From: Ameyamaea chiangmaiensis
GTDB taxonomy: Bacteria > Pseudomonadota > Alphaproteobacteria > Acetobacterales > Acetobacteraceae
Reading direction: 5' to 3'
Assembly (NCBI RefSeq): GCF_025995235.1
Contig: NZ_BAPT01000025.1
Location: forward strand, 66,558 to 130,557
DNA: 64,000 bases
Made by a program: the position numbers and the translations under genes. Positions 46,734 to 55,639 of the stretch are shown here, one piece after another. The notes below the pieces were generated by a model that worked only from the letters and a program-made list of their open reading frames with translations, did not search any database and was not told the origin of the DNA. Positions within the stretch are counted from its first letter, which is position 1; each line of letters begins with the position of its first letter.

Positions 46734-48929
46734 ATGGACGCGACCACCGAGACCGGTTCGACGGCCGGGCAGGAACAGCATGACGGGTTTCCTGTCTCGG
46801 CCAGTTCGCTCCTGTCCGAACGTCGGCTGCACACCCTCAAGCAGGGAGACATGTTCGGCGTGTTCGACCAGACGGGCGACGTGCTCTGGGGGCCGGGGAT
46901 CGCCGACGGGCTGTACTTCCACGACACGCGTTATCTGTCGGGCCTGACCACCACCCTGATGGGCGCACGACCCATTCTTCTGTCGGCCACGGTGCGCGAG
47001 AACAACGTGATGTTGTCGGTCGATATGACCAACACCAACGTGACTCAGGCCGACGGCGAAAAGCTCGACCATGATCTCCTGCATGTCCGCCGGTCGCGCT
47101 TCCTTTGGAACAAGACGTGCTACGAGCGACTGGAAGTGCGCAATTTCGACGTCGTGCGTCGCGAGGCCGTGCTGGAACTCGGGTTTGCCGCCGATTTCGC
47201 GGACCTGTTCGAGGCGCGCGGCTCTGTCCGCAAGCGACGCGGAACACTGCGCGAGCCCGAGATCCACGCCGACCGTGTGCTCCTGTCTTATGACGGGCTC
47301 GATAATCGGCGTCGCACCACGATGCTGCGGTTCTCGCCCGAACCGGAAAGCCTGACGGCCTCGAAGGCCTCGTTCCGTTTCTCGCTTGCTCCGGGCGAAC
47401 GTATTCTCGTGCATTACGAGATAGAGTGTGATCCGGCGCCCGACCAGCCACACTCCCCCGGGCGGGAATTCCTGTTCGCGGCGGTCGAGGCGCGGCGCGC
47501 ACTGCGTCTGTCGTCATCGCGCGCGGCGGCGATCGCCACGTCGAACGAAATTTTCAACGAGGCGATCCGGCGCTGCGTCTGCGACATCTACATGTTGCTG
47601 ACCGACAAGCCGACCGGGCCGTATCCCTATGCCGGCGTGCCGTGGTTCAGCACCGCCTTTGGGCGTGACGCGCTGATTACCGCGATGCAGACCCTGTGGC
47701 TGGACCCGGCGATTTCCCGTGGCGTGCTGAATTATCTCGCCCTGCATCAGGCGGACCGGGAAGACCCTGTGGCCGATGCCGAACCGGGCAAGATCCTGCA
47801 CGAGGTGCGCCATGGCGAGATGGCCGAGCTGGGCGAGGTGCCGTTCCGGCATTACTACGGCTCGGTCGACTCCACGCCGCTGTTCGTCATGCTGGCGGGA
47901 GAATACCTCGAACGCACCGGCGACGTGGCGTTGATGAGCCGCCTGTGGCCGAATATCGAACGTGCGATCGAATGGATCGACCGATACGGCGATCGCGACG
48001 GCGACGGCTTCGTCGAGTATGGCCGCCGCAACAGCGAAGGGCTCATCAACCAGGGCTGGAAAGACAGCTACGACAGCGTCTTCCATGCCGACGGGACGCT
48101 GGCTGAAGGGCCGATCGCGTTGTGCGAGGTCCAGGGTTATGTGTATGGCGCGCGACGCGCGGCAGCACTGATCGGCCGCAGACTCGGACGCACGACCTAC
48201 GCCGATCGGTTGGACGCGCAGGCGGAATCGCTGAAAATCGCGTTCAATCTGAAGTTTTGGGATGATGCGCTCGGCACGTATGCGATGGCGTTGGACGGCC
48301 ATAAAAAGCCGTGCCTGGTGCGTTCGTCCAATGTCGGGCACCTGCTGCTGACCGACATCGCGTTGCCCGAGCGCGTGCCTTCGGTGGTGCGTACGCTGAT
48401 GGATCGTTCGTCCTTCAGCGGCTGGGGCATCCGCACCATCCCGCAGGGCGAAGCGCGCTATAATCCCATGGCCTACCATAACGGCTCGGTCTGGCCGCAT
48501 GACAACGCCCTGATCGGTTTGGGCTTCGCGCGGCAGGGGTATCTGGAAGAAGCGTCACGGGTGTTTCACGGTCTGTTCGATGCGGCGTTCTACACCGACC
48601 TGCGCCGTCTGCCCGAGCTGTTCTGCGGCTTTGGGCGGAACCGGGCCGAGGGGCCGGTGCGCTATCCGGTCGCGTGTTCGCCACAGGCCTGGGCCGCGGC
48701 GGCACTGCCGGCGCTGGTGCAGGCGACGTTGGGGCTCAGCTTCGATCCCGATACGATGACGGTGCATTTCCGCAAGCCGCGCCTGCCGCCGTTCCTCGAC
48801 AGCATGACGCTCTATAACCTTGCCGTCGGCGGCGAGAGCGTCACGGTCCGGCTGGTCCGGGTCGATGACGAGGTGGCGATCAACGTCGTGGAGCGCACGG
48901 CGCTGATCCGGGTGCAGATCACGAGCTGA
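46734..48929 (+). CDS. Glycogen-debranching-like amylo-alpha-1,6-glucosidase
   Basis: This 731-residue protein has an N-terminal beta-sandwich domain of the glycogen-debranching N_bis type (about residues 30-230, with FDQTGDVLWGPGIADGLYFHDTRYLSG). An (alpha/alpha)6 catalytic-like domain follows (GVPWFSTAFGRDALIT, RNSEGLINQGWKDSYDSVFHADG split by short gaps, YHNGSVWPHDNAL). Such proteins hydrolyse alpha-1,6 or similar linkages; many alphaproteobacterial members are uncharacterised. AGGAAGAA lies before the ATG. It follows the CorA-like gene by 63 bases. Confidence 0.85.
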   Translation: MDATTETGSTAGQEQHDGFPVSASSLLSERRLHTLKQGDMFGVFDQTGDVLWGPGIADGLYFHDTRYLSGLTTTLMGARPILLSATVRENNVMLSVDMTNTNVTQADGEKLDHDLLHVRRSRFLWNKTCYERLEVRNFDVVRREAVLELGFAADFADLFEARGSVRKRRGTLREPEIHADRVLLSYDGLDNRRRTTMLRFSPEPESLTASKASFRFSLAPGERILVHYEIECDPAPDQPHSPGREFLFAAVEARRALRLSSSRAAAIATSNEIFNEAIRRCVCDIYMLLTDKPTGPYPYAGVPWFSTAFGRDALITAMQTLWLDPAISRGVLNYLALHQADREDPVADAEPGKILHEVRHGEMAELGEVPFRHYYGSVDSTPLFVMLAGEYLERTGDVALMSRLWPNIERAIEWIDRYGDRDGDGFVEYGRRNSEGLINQGWKDSYDSVFHADGTLAEGPIALCEVQGYVYGARRAAALIGRRLGRTTYADRLDAQAESLKIAFNLKFWDDALGTYAMALDGHKKPCLVRSSNVGHLLLTDIALPERVPSVVRTLMDRSSFSGWGIRTIPQGEARYNPMAYHNGSVWPHDNALIGLGFARQGYLEEASRVFHGLFDAAFYTDLRRLPELFCGFGRNRAEGPVRYPVACSPQAWAAAALPALVQATLGLSFDPDTMTVHFRKPRLPPFLDSMTLYNLAVGGESVTVRLVRVDDEVAINVVERTALIRVQITS

Positions 48930-48982
48930 GACTTCGGCCGGGCGGGGTTTTGTGGCGCGCGCGCTGCTGATAGACTGCCGGG

Positions 48983-49324
48983 ATGCGGCGCGTTCCCTAC
49001 CCCTGTCTGCTCGTGGCTCCGCTGATCCTGGGCCTGACCCTCGGCGGTTGTTCGGCCACGACGCGTCTGTTCGGCCCCCCTCCGGCGGACATGACGGAGG
49101 CCGAGCCCGAGGACGCACCCCTGCATCCCCGCAATCGTCATCCGCATGAGGTGATCTACGCCCGCGCGTCGCCGCTGGAGCGGCTGGATCCTTCGGACCA
49201 GCCGCAGCGGGGCGGCTTCTCGGTAGGCGGTCCGGGCGGGGCGGTGCCCGTGACGCCACAGACCGTCTCGACGGACACGCAGGTCAGTTACGGCCATGCG
49301 GTATCGTCCTACGGTCATCAATAG
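48983..49324 (+). CDS. Small putative lipoprotein
   Basis: This 113-residue protein has a lipoprotein signal peptide (LILGLTLGGC, lipidated Cys23). The mature part is Pro/Gly-rich, hydrophilic and probably unstructured, ending in SYGHAVSSYGHQ. It lies 53 bases after the debranching enzyme. Function unknown; no family recognised. Confidence 0.7.
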   Translation: MRRVPYPCLLVAPLILGLTLGGCSATTRLFGPPPADMTEAEPEDAPLHPRNRHPHEVIYARASPLERLDPSDQPQRGGFSVGGPGGAVPVTPQTVSTDTQVSYGHAVSSYGHQ

Positions 49325-49447
49325 CCGGGGTGTGACGCCAATGTGATCGACCGCCGTGTCGTGGGACGTGACCGGCGGACCCAGTCGCGCGTTGAAGAAG
49401 GGCAGGACGGCGTGATCCGTTCTTCCTCAGCGCACCGGGAGGTCATC

Positions 49448-49882
49448 ATGCGCAAGACAATTGTGACGTCGGGCGAATGCCCGGAAGCCTTGATGGCGTC
49501 GGCGATCACGGCACGGCCCGAACTGTCGACTCTTCTTGATCGCTATCTCGCGTCGGGACGACCCAATGGGTTCGAGCTGCTGCGTACGGCCGCCGAGGAT
49601 GCCGCGCAGTATCGCGTCTTCCGGCAATGGAGTTGCGGGACGGGTGTCCCGATGGCAACCCCGGAACTCTGCGTGCAGCTTCTGCCGCAAACGGCGATGA
49701 TCGCGTTGCAGGCCGAGACCGGCCTTGGACCGGAAGCGCTGTCGATCGAACTGGCCGGCGCGCTGCCCTGTGCCGTGCGGCGCCACGCGCTGGCGTGTTC
49801 GGTCGGGCATAGCGCACCGTTCGAGAAACGCGCGCGCGACATTGGTCGTCACGAACCGCCCTCGCGGCGTCAGTGGCGCTGA
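49448..49882 (+). CDS. Protein of unknown function
   Basis: This 144-residue protein starts at the ATG at 49448, five bases behind GGGAGG; an earlier in-frame ATG at 49343 lacks such a site. It is helical and soluble, with segments RTAAEDAAQYRVFRQWSCG and QLLPQTAMIALQAETGLGPEAL and several cysteines not arranged as a metal motif. It is convergent with a small lipoprotein gene. No function can be given. Confidence 0.6.
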   Translation: MRKTIVTSGECPEALMASAITARPELSTLLDRYLASGRPNGFELLRTAAEDAAQYRVFRQWSCGTGVPMATPELCVQLLPQTAMIALQAETGLGPEALSIELAGALPCAVRRHALACSVGHSAPFEKRARDIGRHEPPSRRQWR

Positions 49883-49903
49883 GCGTGGCGACGGCCCGGG
49901 TCG

Positions 49904-50056
49904 TCAGTGATTGACCTGCCCGGTCTGGTTGACATCGGAGTGGTAGCCCAGGCTCTCAAGCCGTTCCTGTTCGGTCGTGGCCTTTTTCGTAGCGTGGCCG
50001 CCACAGGCGGACAGGGCGAAGGTGGTGAACAGCAGGCAGGCGATGGTCTTGGTCAT
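49904..50056 (-). CDS. Very small lipoprotein (50 aa)
   Basis: This short ORF has the ATG at 50056 and TGA at 49904-49906. Residues 1-17 form a signal peptide (TKTIACLLFTTFALSA) with lipobox LSAC and Cys18. The 32-residue mature part (CGGHATKKATTEQERL...) is charged and polar. Size and layout resemble entericidin-like or other small outer-membrane lipoproteins. It lies 88 bases downstream of phoR on the same strand. Function unknown. Confidence 0.6.
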   Translation of the reverse strand: MTKTIACLLFTTFALSACGGHATKKATTEQERLESLGYHSDVNQTGQVNH

Positions 50057-50144
50057 GGGTGGTCAGGCGCTCGCGTCTGAGGGGTGGGGTGATCATTTGT
50101 GCCGCCTCGCGCGTCCCAGACAAGGGGGAAGATGGCCGCGCCCG

Positions 50145-51380
50145 CTATTCCCACGCGATGGGATCGGGTGTGATGCCGTAGGAGACGGACTCCTCCTCCG
50201 ACGAGGCCTGTGACGAGGCCAGTGGCAGCCAAACGATGAAGGTGGTGCCGTGCCCGGGCTCGCTCTCGACGATCAGGCGCCCGGCATGGCGGTCCAGAAT
50301 GTGTTTCACGATCGCAAGCCCGAGGCCGGAGCCGCTGACCCGGGTCGCGGTGTTTTCGACGCGGTAAAAACGCTCGGTCAGACGGGGAAGGTGACGTGCG
50401 TCGATCCCAGGGCCGTTGTCGGCTACGCACAAGATCGCCCCGTCGTCGCGGGGCCATCGCCCGTCCTGCGGTGCGCGCGCCACGGAAAGATCGATCCGGC
50501 CGTCCAGTGGGCGGGCCGCGCCCGCGTATTTGATCGCGTTTTCGATCAGGTTCATCAGAACCTGCACCATCTGATCGCCATCAGCGCGAATCGGCAGGTC
50601 GTCGTGGGGGGGCGCCATGACCAGCGTCATGGACGTGCCATGCACCAGCGCCGAGGCCTCGGCCATGGCGCGTTCCATGATGATCACGGCGTCGGCGATT
50701 CCCCGTGGTCGCTGATGCTCCAGCTGCTGCACGCGGGAGAGGGTCAGCATACGGTCGATCAGCCGTTGCATGCGCGCGGCCTGGGCGGCCATGACACCCA
50801 GAAACTGTTGCTGGGCGGCGGGATCGTCCGCTGCCGGCCCCCGCAGGGTTTCGATGAAGCCGGTCAGCGCGGCCAGAGGGGTGCGCAGCTCATGGCTGGC
50901 ATAGGCGACGAAATCCGCGCGCGTGCGCTCCAGTGCGTCCTGCGCCGTATGATCGGACACAACGGCCACCGTCTGCCCCGCGTCCGTGCCGCTCGCGGGC
51001 AGTCGACGCATGTGGGCGCGGATCACACGGCGTACCGGCACGTCGAGCGCCAGCGTGGCACAGGCGGACTCGGTTTCGCGAAGAGTGGCGGCCACGTCCT
51101 GCAGGGCGGGGTGGCGGGCGACGGCGCCCAGCGTCTCGCCATAAAGCTGCCGGGCTCCGTTGTTGGCGTAGGTGAGCGTCCCATGCCGATCGAGCAGGAT
51201 CACCGGGTCGGGCATCAGGTCGAGCGAGTCGGCGATAAAGCCCGCGCGCGCGGCGGGGGGCTCGGCGGTCGAACGGGCCGACAGGACGGGACGGCGCGGC
51301 CAGCGCCTTCCGACGGTGGCCCCGAACCCGGCTCCGGCGACGAGTGCTGCGATCTCGATGGCCGGGTGGAGCGCGCTCAC
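50145..51380 (-). CDS. phoR: Phosphate-regulon sensor histidine kinase PhoR
   Basis: This 411-residue kinase has one N-terminal hydrophobic segment (residues 8-25), a PAS-like domain (about 45-150), and HisKA with phospho-acceptor His in YASHELRTPLAAL. The HATPase domain follows (NLIENAIKYAG, VADNGPGID, GSGLGLAIVKHI). It senses Pst activity through PhoU and phosphorylates PhoB. It is the last gene of the pst-pho operon, ten bases after phoB. Confidence 0.93.
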   Translation of the reverse strand: MSALHPAIEIAALVAGAGFGATVGRRWPRRPVLSARSTAEPPAARAGFIADSLDLMPDPVILLDRHGTLTYANNGARQLYGETLGAVARHPALQDVAATLRETESACATLALDVPVRRVIRAHMRRLPASGTDAGQTVAVVSDHTAQDALERTRADFVAYASHELRTPLAALTGFIETLRGPAADDPAAQQQFLGVMAAQAARMQRLIDRMLTLSRVQQLEHQRPRGIADAVIIMERAMAEASALVHGTSMTLVMAPPHDDLPIRADGDQMVQVLMNLIENAIKYAGAARPLDGRIDLSVARAPQDGRWPRDDGAILCVADNGPGIDARHLPRLTERFYRVENTATRVSGSGLGLAIVKHILDRHAGRLIVESEPGHGTTFIVWLPLASSQASSEEESVSYGITPDPIAWE

Positions 51381-51390
51381 CGCCGGGCGC

Positions 51391-52101
51391 TCAGTGGGCC
51401 TCGGTGTCGAAGGCGTAGCCTGCGGCGCGCACCGTGCGGATCAGGTCGACGTCCCCCTCGGCGTTCAGGGCCTGACGCAGGCGGCGGATATGGACGTCGA
51501 CCGTGCGCGGCTCCACATGCACGCGCTCGCCCCAGATCCGGCGCAACAGATCCTCGCGCGAGAACACCCGGCGCGGGTTGCGCAGGAAGAAATCCAGGAA
51601 CCGGTATTCGGTCGGCCCGAGGGCCACGAGGCGTCCGTTACGCTCGACGCGATGCTTTTCGGTGTCGAGCGTCACGTCCTCGAAGGTCAGGATTTCGGGC
51701 GTGGTACCCGCCCGGCGCAACAGGGCGCGGATGCGCGCGTCCAGCGCCTGCATCGAGCACGGCTTGGTGATGTAGTCGTCCGCGCCGGAGTCCAGGCCAC
51801 GGATCGTGTCCTGTTCGTCCGTGCGCGCGGTGAGCATGATGATCGGCACCTGCGCGGTGTCGGGCTTCAGACGGATGCGGCGGCAGATCTCCACCCCATT
51901 CATGTCCGGCAGCATCCAGTCGAGCAGGATCAGGTCGGGACGGCGGACGGACAGGCACGAAAACGCCTCGCGCGCGTCGGCGGCGACGTCGACCTCATAC
52001 CCGGCCTTTTCAAGGTTGTAGCGCACCATCAGCAGCAGGGCCGCGTCGTCTTCGACCAGCAGGATCGTGCCCCGGGCGGTGGGGACGTCGATCGGCATCA
52101 T
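51391..52101 (-). CDS. phoB: Phosphate-regulon response regulator PhoB
   Basis: This 236-residue OmpR/PhoB-type regulator has a receiver domain with phospho-acceptor Asp in LILLDWMLPD, Thr in MLTART and Lys in YITKP. The winged helix follows (RVFSREDLLRRIWG, RTVDVHIRRLRQAL). It activates genes with Pho boxes under phosphate starvation, including its own operon. The ATG overlaps the phoU stop as ATGA. Confidence 0.95.
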   Translation of the reverse strand: MMPIDVPTARGTILLVEDDAALLLMVRYNLEKAGYEVDVAADAREAFSCLSVRRPDLILLDWMLPDMNGVEICRRIRLKPDTAQVPIIMLTARTDEQDTIRGLDSGADDYITKPCSMQALDARIRALLRRAGTTPEILTFEDVTLDTEKHRVERNGRLVALGPTEYRFLDFFLRNPRRVFSREDLLRRIWGERVHVEPRTVDVHIRRLRQALNAEGDVDLIRTVRAAGYAFDTEAH

Positions 52102-52817
52102 GACGATGCGCGGCCGTGCTCGCGCGTTGACTGGATCGCGCGCGGCCGCATGGTGGGCAGCATGTTTCCCGTGGCGGCGTAGAAGACACGTTCGGCAATG
52201 TTGGTGGTGTGATCGCCGATGCGTTCGAGGTTCTTGGCGATGAACAGCAGATGGGTGCAGGTGGTGATGTTGCGCGGGTCTTCCATCATGTAGGTGACCA
52301 GTTCGCGGAACATGGCGTTATACAGTTCGTCCACCGCGCGGTCGGACTGCCACACCTCGGTCGCGCGTTCCTCATCGCGCGAGGTCATCGCGTCGATCGC
52401 CCGGCGCAGGTTGTCCTGCACAAGGCGCCCCATCGCGCGCAGCCCCGACAGCGAGATCTGGCTCTCGGCCATGTCCAGCCGCAGCGAGCGCCGTGCGATC
52501 GAGGTCGCGTAGTCGCCGATCCGCTCCAGATCGCCCGTCACCTTCAGCGCCGAGACGATCTCGCGCAGGTCCGACGCCATCGGCGCGCGCAGGGCCAGCA
52601 GCCGGATCGACAGAACCTCCGCCTCGCGCTCCAGCGCGTCGACCTGCGGGTCAAGCTCGGGCGCGGCGGCGGCGGCATCCTCGTCGTGGTCGACGATCGC
52701 CGCCACCGCCTGCGCCGTCTGGCTCTCCACAAGACCGCCCATCCGCGCCATGATCGCACGGAGTTGCCCCAGTTCCTGTTCGTAACTCTTGACCGTGTGC
52801 GCGCTCTCGCGGTTCAT
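52098..52817 (-). CDS. phoU: Phosphate-signalling regulator PhoU
   Basis: This 239-residue all-helical protein has two PhoU repeats with the metal-binding pattern (DLERIGDYATSIA near residue 95 and NLERIGDHTTNIAE near residue 197). It links the PstSCAB transporter to PhoR and restrains the kinase when phosphate is sufficient. It is 16 bases after pstB and coupled to phoB. Confidence 0.95.
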   Translation of the reverse strand: MNRESAHTVKSYEQELGQLRAIMARMGGLVESQTAQAVAAIVDHDEDAAAAAPELDPQVDALEREAEVLSIRLLALRAPMASDLREIVSALKVTGDLERIGDYATSIARRSLRLDMAESQISLSGLRAMGRLVQDNLRRAIDAMTSRDEERATEVWQSDRAVDELYNAMFRELVTYMMEDPRNITTCTHLLFIAKNLERIGDHTTNIAERVFYAATGNMLPTMRPRAIQSTREHGRASS

Positions 52818-52833
52818 CCGACCCTCTTGTGCT

Positions 52834-53646
52834 TCAGCCGAAGCGTCCGGTGATATAGTCCTGTGTGCGGCGCTGGCGCGGCGCGGTGAACATCTGTCCC
52901 GCGCTGTCGACCTCGACCAGTTCGCCGAGATAGAAGAACGCCACCTGATCGGCGCAGCGTGCGGCCTGTTGCAGGTTGTGCGTCACGATCGCGATCGTGA
53001 AATCCTGCTTCAGTTCGTCCAGAAGCTCCTCGATCCGGGCCGTCGAGACGGGGTCGAGCGCGCTTGTCGGCTCGTCCAGCAGTACCACTTCGGGCCGGGT
53101 GGCGATGGTGCGCGCGATGCACAGGCGCTGCTGCTGGCCGCCGGACAACGCCGCGGCGGGCGCGCGCAGGCGGTCCTTCACCTCGGTCCAGAGAGCCACG
53201 CGTTTGAGCACGTCCTCGATCCGGGCATCCATGTCGGCCCGGGACAGGCGCTCATGCAGCCGCACGCCGAACGCGATGTTCTCGTAGATCGACATCGGAA
53301 AGGGCGTGGGTTTCTGGAACACCATGCCCACGCGCGAGCGCAGCACGTTCAGGTCGACGCCCGGCGACAGGATGTTGCGCCCATCGAACACGACCTCGCC
53401 GGTGGCGCGCTGGCCGGGATACAGGTCGTACATCCGGTTGAGCACGCGCAGCAGCGTCGATTTGCCGCAGCCCGAGGGGCCGATCATGCCGGTCACCTGA
53501 CGGCGCGGAAAGTCGAGGTCGATCGCCTTCAGCGCCCGGTGTTCGCCATACCAGAAATCGAGTGCGCGTACCGACAGGGCGATGTCCGTCGAAACGGTGG
53601 ACGGCGCGTCGTGAAGGACGGACATGGAGGAAGGGAGCTGGTTCAT
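52834..53646 (-). CDS. pstB: Phosphate ABC transporter ATP-binding protein PstB
   Basis: This 270-residue ATPase has Walker A GPSGCGKST, signature LSGGQQQR and Walker B VVLLDEPTSALD. The PstB-specific segments LRVLNRMYDL and MVFQKPTPFPMSIYENI confirm the family. The start at 53646 is a best guess; one at 53694 overlaps pstA, and a shorter one at 53625 is possible. Confidence 0.94.
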   Translation of the reverse strand: MNQLPSSMSVLHDAPSTVSTDIALSVRALDFWYGEHRALKAIDLDFPRRQVTGMIGPSGCGKSTLLRVLNRMYDLYPGQRATGEVVFDGRNILSPGVDLNVLRSRVGMVFQKPTPFPMSIYENIAFGVRLHERLSRADMDARIEDVLKRVALWTEVKDRLRAPAAALSGGQQQRLCIARTIATRPEVVLLDEPTSALDPVSTARIEELLDELKQDFTIAIVTHNLQQAARCADQVAFFYLGELVEVDSAGQMFTAPRQRRTQDYITGRFG

Positions 53647-53662
53647 CGCAAGGGGCCCGTGC

Positions 53663-54556
53663 TCACGTTCCGCGCCGGAAGCCGAAGCGGACAAGAATGT
53701 TGATCAGAAGCACGCCCGCGGTAATCAGGAGGGCGGCGGTCCAGGCAAGCTGCACCCAGTCGTCGTAGGCTGAGCCGGCATACTGATAGATGGCCACCGG
53801 CAGGCTGGCCATCGGGGCGTTCAGGTTGAGCGACCATGTCATGTTGCCCAGCGACGTGAACAGCAGCGGCGCCGTCTCGCCCGCCACACGCGCGAGAGCG
53901 AGCAGGATGCCGGTCAGCACGCCGCCGCGCGCAGCCCGCAGGCACAGGAACACGATGACCCGCCAGCGCGGCGCCCCCAGCGCCATGCCTGCCTCACGCA
54001 TCGACACGGGCACGAGGCGCAGCATGTCCTCGGTCGTGCGGACGATGATCGGCATGGCGAGGATCGCCAGCGCGATGGCGCCGGCAAAGCCCGAGAAATG
54101 GCCCTGCGGCGCCACGATCACCAGATAGACGAACAGGCCGATCAGGATCGATGGCGCCGACAGCAGCATATCCGACACAAAGCGCACCAGGGTCGAAAAG
54201 CGGCTTTCCTGCCCGTATTCGGCCAGGAAAATCCCCCCCAGCAGACCGAGCGGCGTGCCGATCAGCAGCGCCAGCCCGGTCTGTTCGAGACTGCCGACGA
54301 TGGCGTTGGCCAGACCGCCATGCGCCCCGGGCGGGGCGGAGGAACGGAACAGCGCCCCCGGCGTCAGACCCGGCAGCCCCTTGAGCAGCAGCGACAGCAG
54401 GATCGAGGCCAGAATCACCAGCACCAGAGCCGTGGCCGCCCAGCTCAGGCCCGTGGCCAGCCGGTCGCGCAGGCGGCGCCGGGCGGCGAGAAGGCCGGTG
54501 GTCTGCCACCCGCGCGGGGGGGCATCGGACAGGGCGATGGGGGGTGTGCTGGTCAT
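53663..54556 (-). CDS. pstA: Phosphate ABC transporter permease PstA
   Basis: This 297-residue inner-membrane permease has six hydrophobic helices. It has a membrane-loop motif around RTTEDMLRLVPVSMREAG and ALGAPRWRVIVF, typical of PstA. It pairs with PstC to form the phosphate channel. The start is seven bases from the pstC stop. Confidence 0.93.
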   Translation of the reverse strand: MTSTPPIALSDAPPRGWQTTGLLAARRRLRDRLATGLSWAATALVLVILASILLSLLLKGLPGLTPGALFRSSAPPGAHGGLANAIVGSLEQTGLALLIGTPLGLLGGIFLAEYGQESRFSTLVRFVSDMLLSAPSILIGLFVYLVIVAPQGHFSGFAGAIALAILAMPIIVRTTEDMLRLVPVSMREAGMALGAPRWRVIVFLCLRAARGGVLTGILLALARVAGETAPLLFTSLGNMTWSLNLNAPMASLPVAIYQYAGSAYDDWVQLAWTAALLITAGVLLINILVRFGFRRGT

Positions 54557-54563
54557 CGGCGCG

Positions 54564-55505
54564 TCAATGGCTGGTCGCGGGCTTGCGGCGCAGCAGCATG
54601 CGCGACCCGGCCAGCGTCAGGAAGGAAATCGTCATCAGGATGAAGCCCAGGGCCAGCAACGCCGCGAGCTTGAGGCTGCCGGCCGGGCTCTCGGGGAATT
54701 CCAGCGCGATCAGGGAGGCGATGGTGTTGCCGGGCGCGAACAGTGACCAGTTGATGCGGTTGCTGTTGCCGATCACGAAGGTGACGGCCATCGTCTCGCC
54801 CATGGCGCGGCCCATGCCCAGCACCACGCCGCCGATCACTGCCTGCCGCGACCAGGGCAGGGTGACCTGTCGCATGACTTCCCAGCGCGTCGCGCCAAGG
54901 CCATAGGCGCTTTCCCGTAGTACTGCGGGCATGGAGACGAAGACGTCGCGCATGACCGCGCACATGAACGGCGTGATCATGATGGCGAGAATGATGGCGC
55001 CGGTCAGCAGCCCGGTCCCGTAGGGCGCGCCGCTAAACAGCGTCCCGATCAGCGGGAGATGCCCGAATGTGTGGGTGGCGAAGGGTTCCACATGCGAGGC
55101 CATCAACGGCACGATGACGAAAAAGCCCCACATGCCGTAGATGATGGACGGCACCGCGGCCAGCAGCTGGACCGCCGTCGCTACGCTGCCCGCGATGGCT
55201 GCGGGCGCCATTTCGGCCAGCCAGAAGGCCACCCCGAAGGCAAGCGGTACCGCCATGACGACGGCCAGAAACGTGGTGACCAGCGTGCCGAACACAGGGG
55301 CGGCCGCGCCGTACACGTCCGTGACGGGATTCCAGATCCTAGAGACGAGGAAATGCGCGCCGAACGCGTGGAACGCCGCGACACCGCCGCGACACAGGAC
55401 CGCGATCAGACCGCCGACGATCAACAGGATCAGCAGGCCGCTGAGCCGCACAATGGTGCTGAACAGGGTGTCTGACAGGGCGGAGGTCTTGGCGGCGCCG
55501 GTCAT
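54564..55505 (-). CDS. pstC: Phosphate ABC transporter permease PstC
   Basis: This 313-residue permease has six helices. FHAFGAHFLVSRIWNPV, AVPSIIYGMWG and the EAA-like loop ESAYGLGATRWEVM are PstC features. The ATG at 55505 was preferred because the upstream 23 residues look unlike the family; the 55574 start cannot be excluded. It is the first gene of the operon. No pstS gene precedes it here. Confidence 0.93.
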   Translation of the reverse strand: MTGAAKTSALSDTLFSTIVRLSGLLILLIVGGLIAVLCRGGVAAFHAFGAHFLVSRIWNPVTDVYGAAAPVFGTLVTTFLAVVMAVPLAFGVAFWLAEMAPAAIAGSVATAVQLLAAVPSIIYGMWGFFVIVPLMASHVEPFATHTFGHLPLIGTLFSGAPYGTGLLTGAIILAIMITPFMCAVMRDVFVSMPAVLRESAYGLGATRWEVMRQVTLPWSRQAVIGGVVLGMGRAMGETMAVTFVIGNSNRINWSLFAPGNTIASLIALEFPESPAGSLKLAALLALGFILMTISFLTLAGSRMLLRRKPATSH

Positions 55506-55596
55506 CGGGCGGAACTCTCTCGTCTGCGGGAAGCCGGTGAGGGCCGAGTTACCCATAATGCGGCGTGGACACAACAGGGCACCGACAGGCTCTCCG

Positions 55597-55614
55597 ATGA
55601 AACTTTCATGACAT
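55597..55614 (-). promoter_or_regulatory. Predicted Pho box upstream of pstC
   Basis: On the minus strand ATGTCAT-GAAA-GTTTCAT matches the PhoB site CTGTCAT-N4-CTGTCAT at 11 of 14 positions with exact spacing. It lies 91 bases before the pstC ATG, where PhoB would activate the operon. Confidence 0.65.
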
Positions 55615-55639
55615 GCTCCGACCGTCCCGGGCGCTGCGG

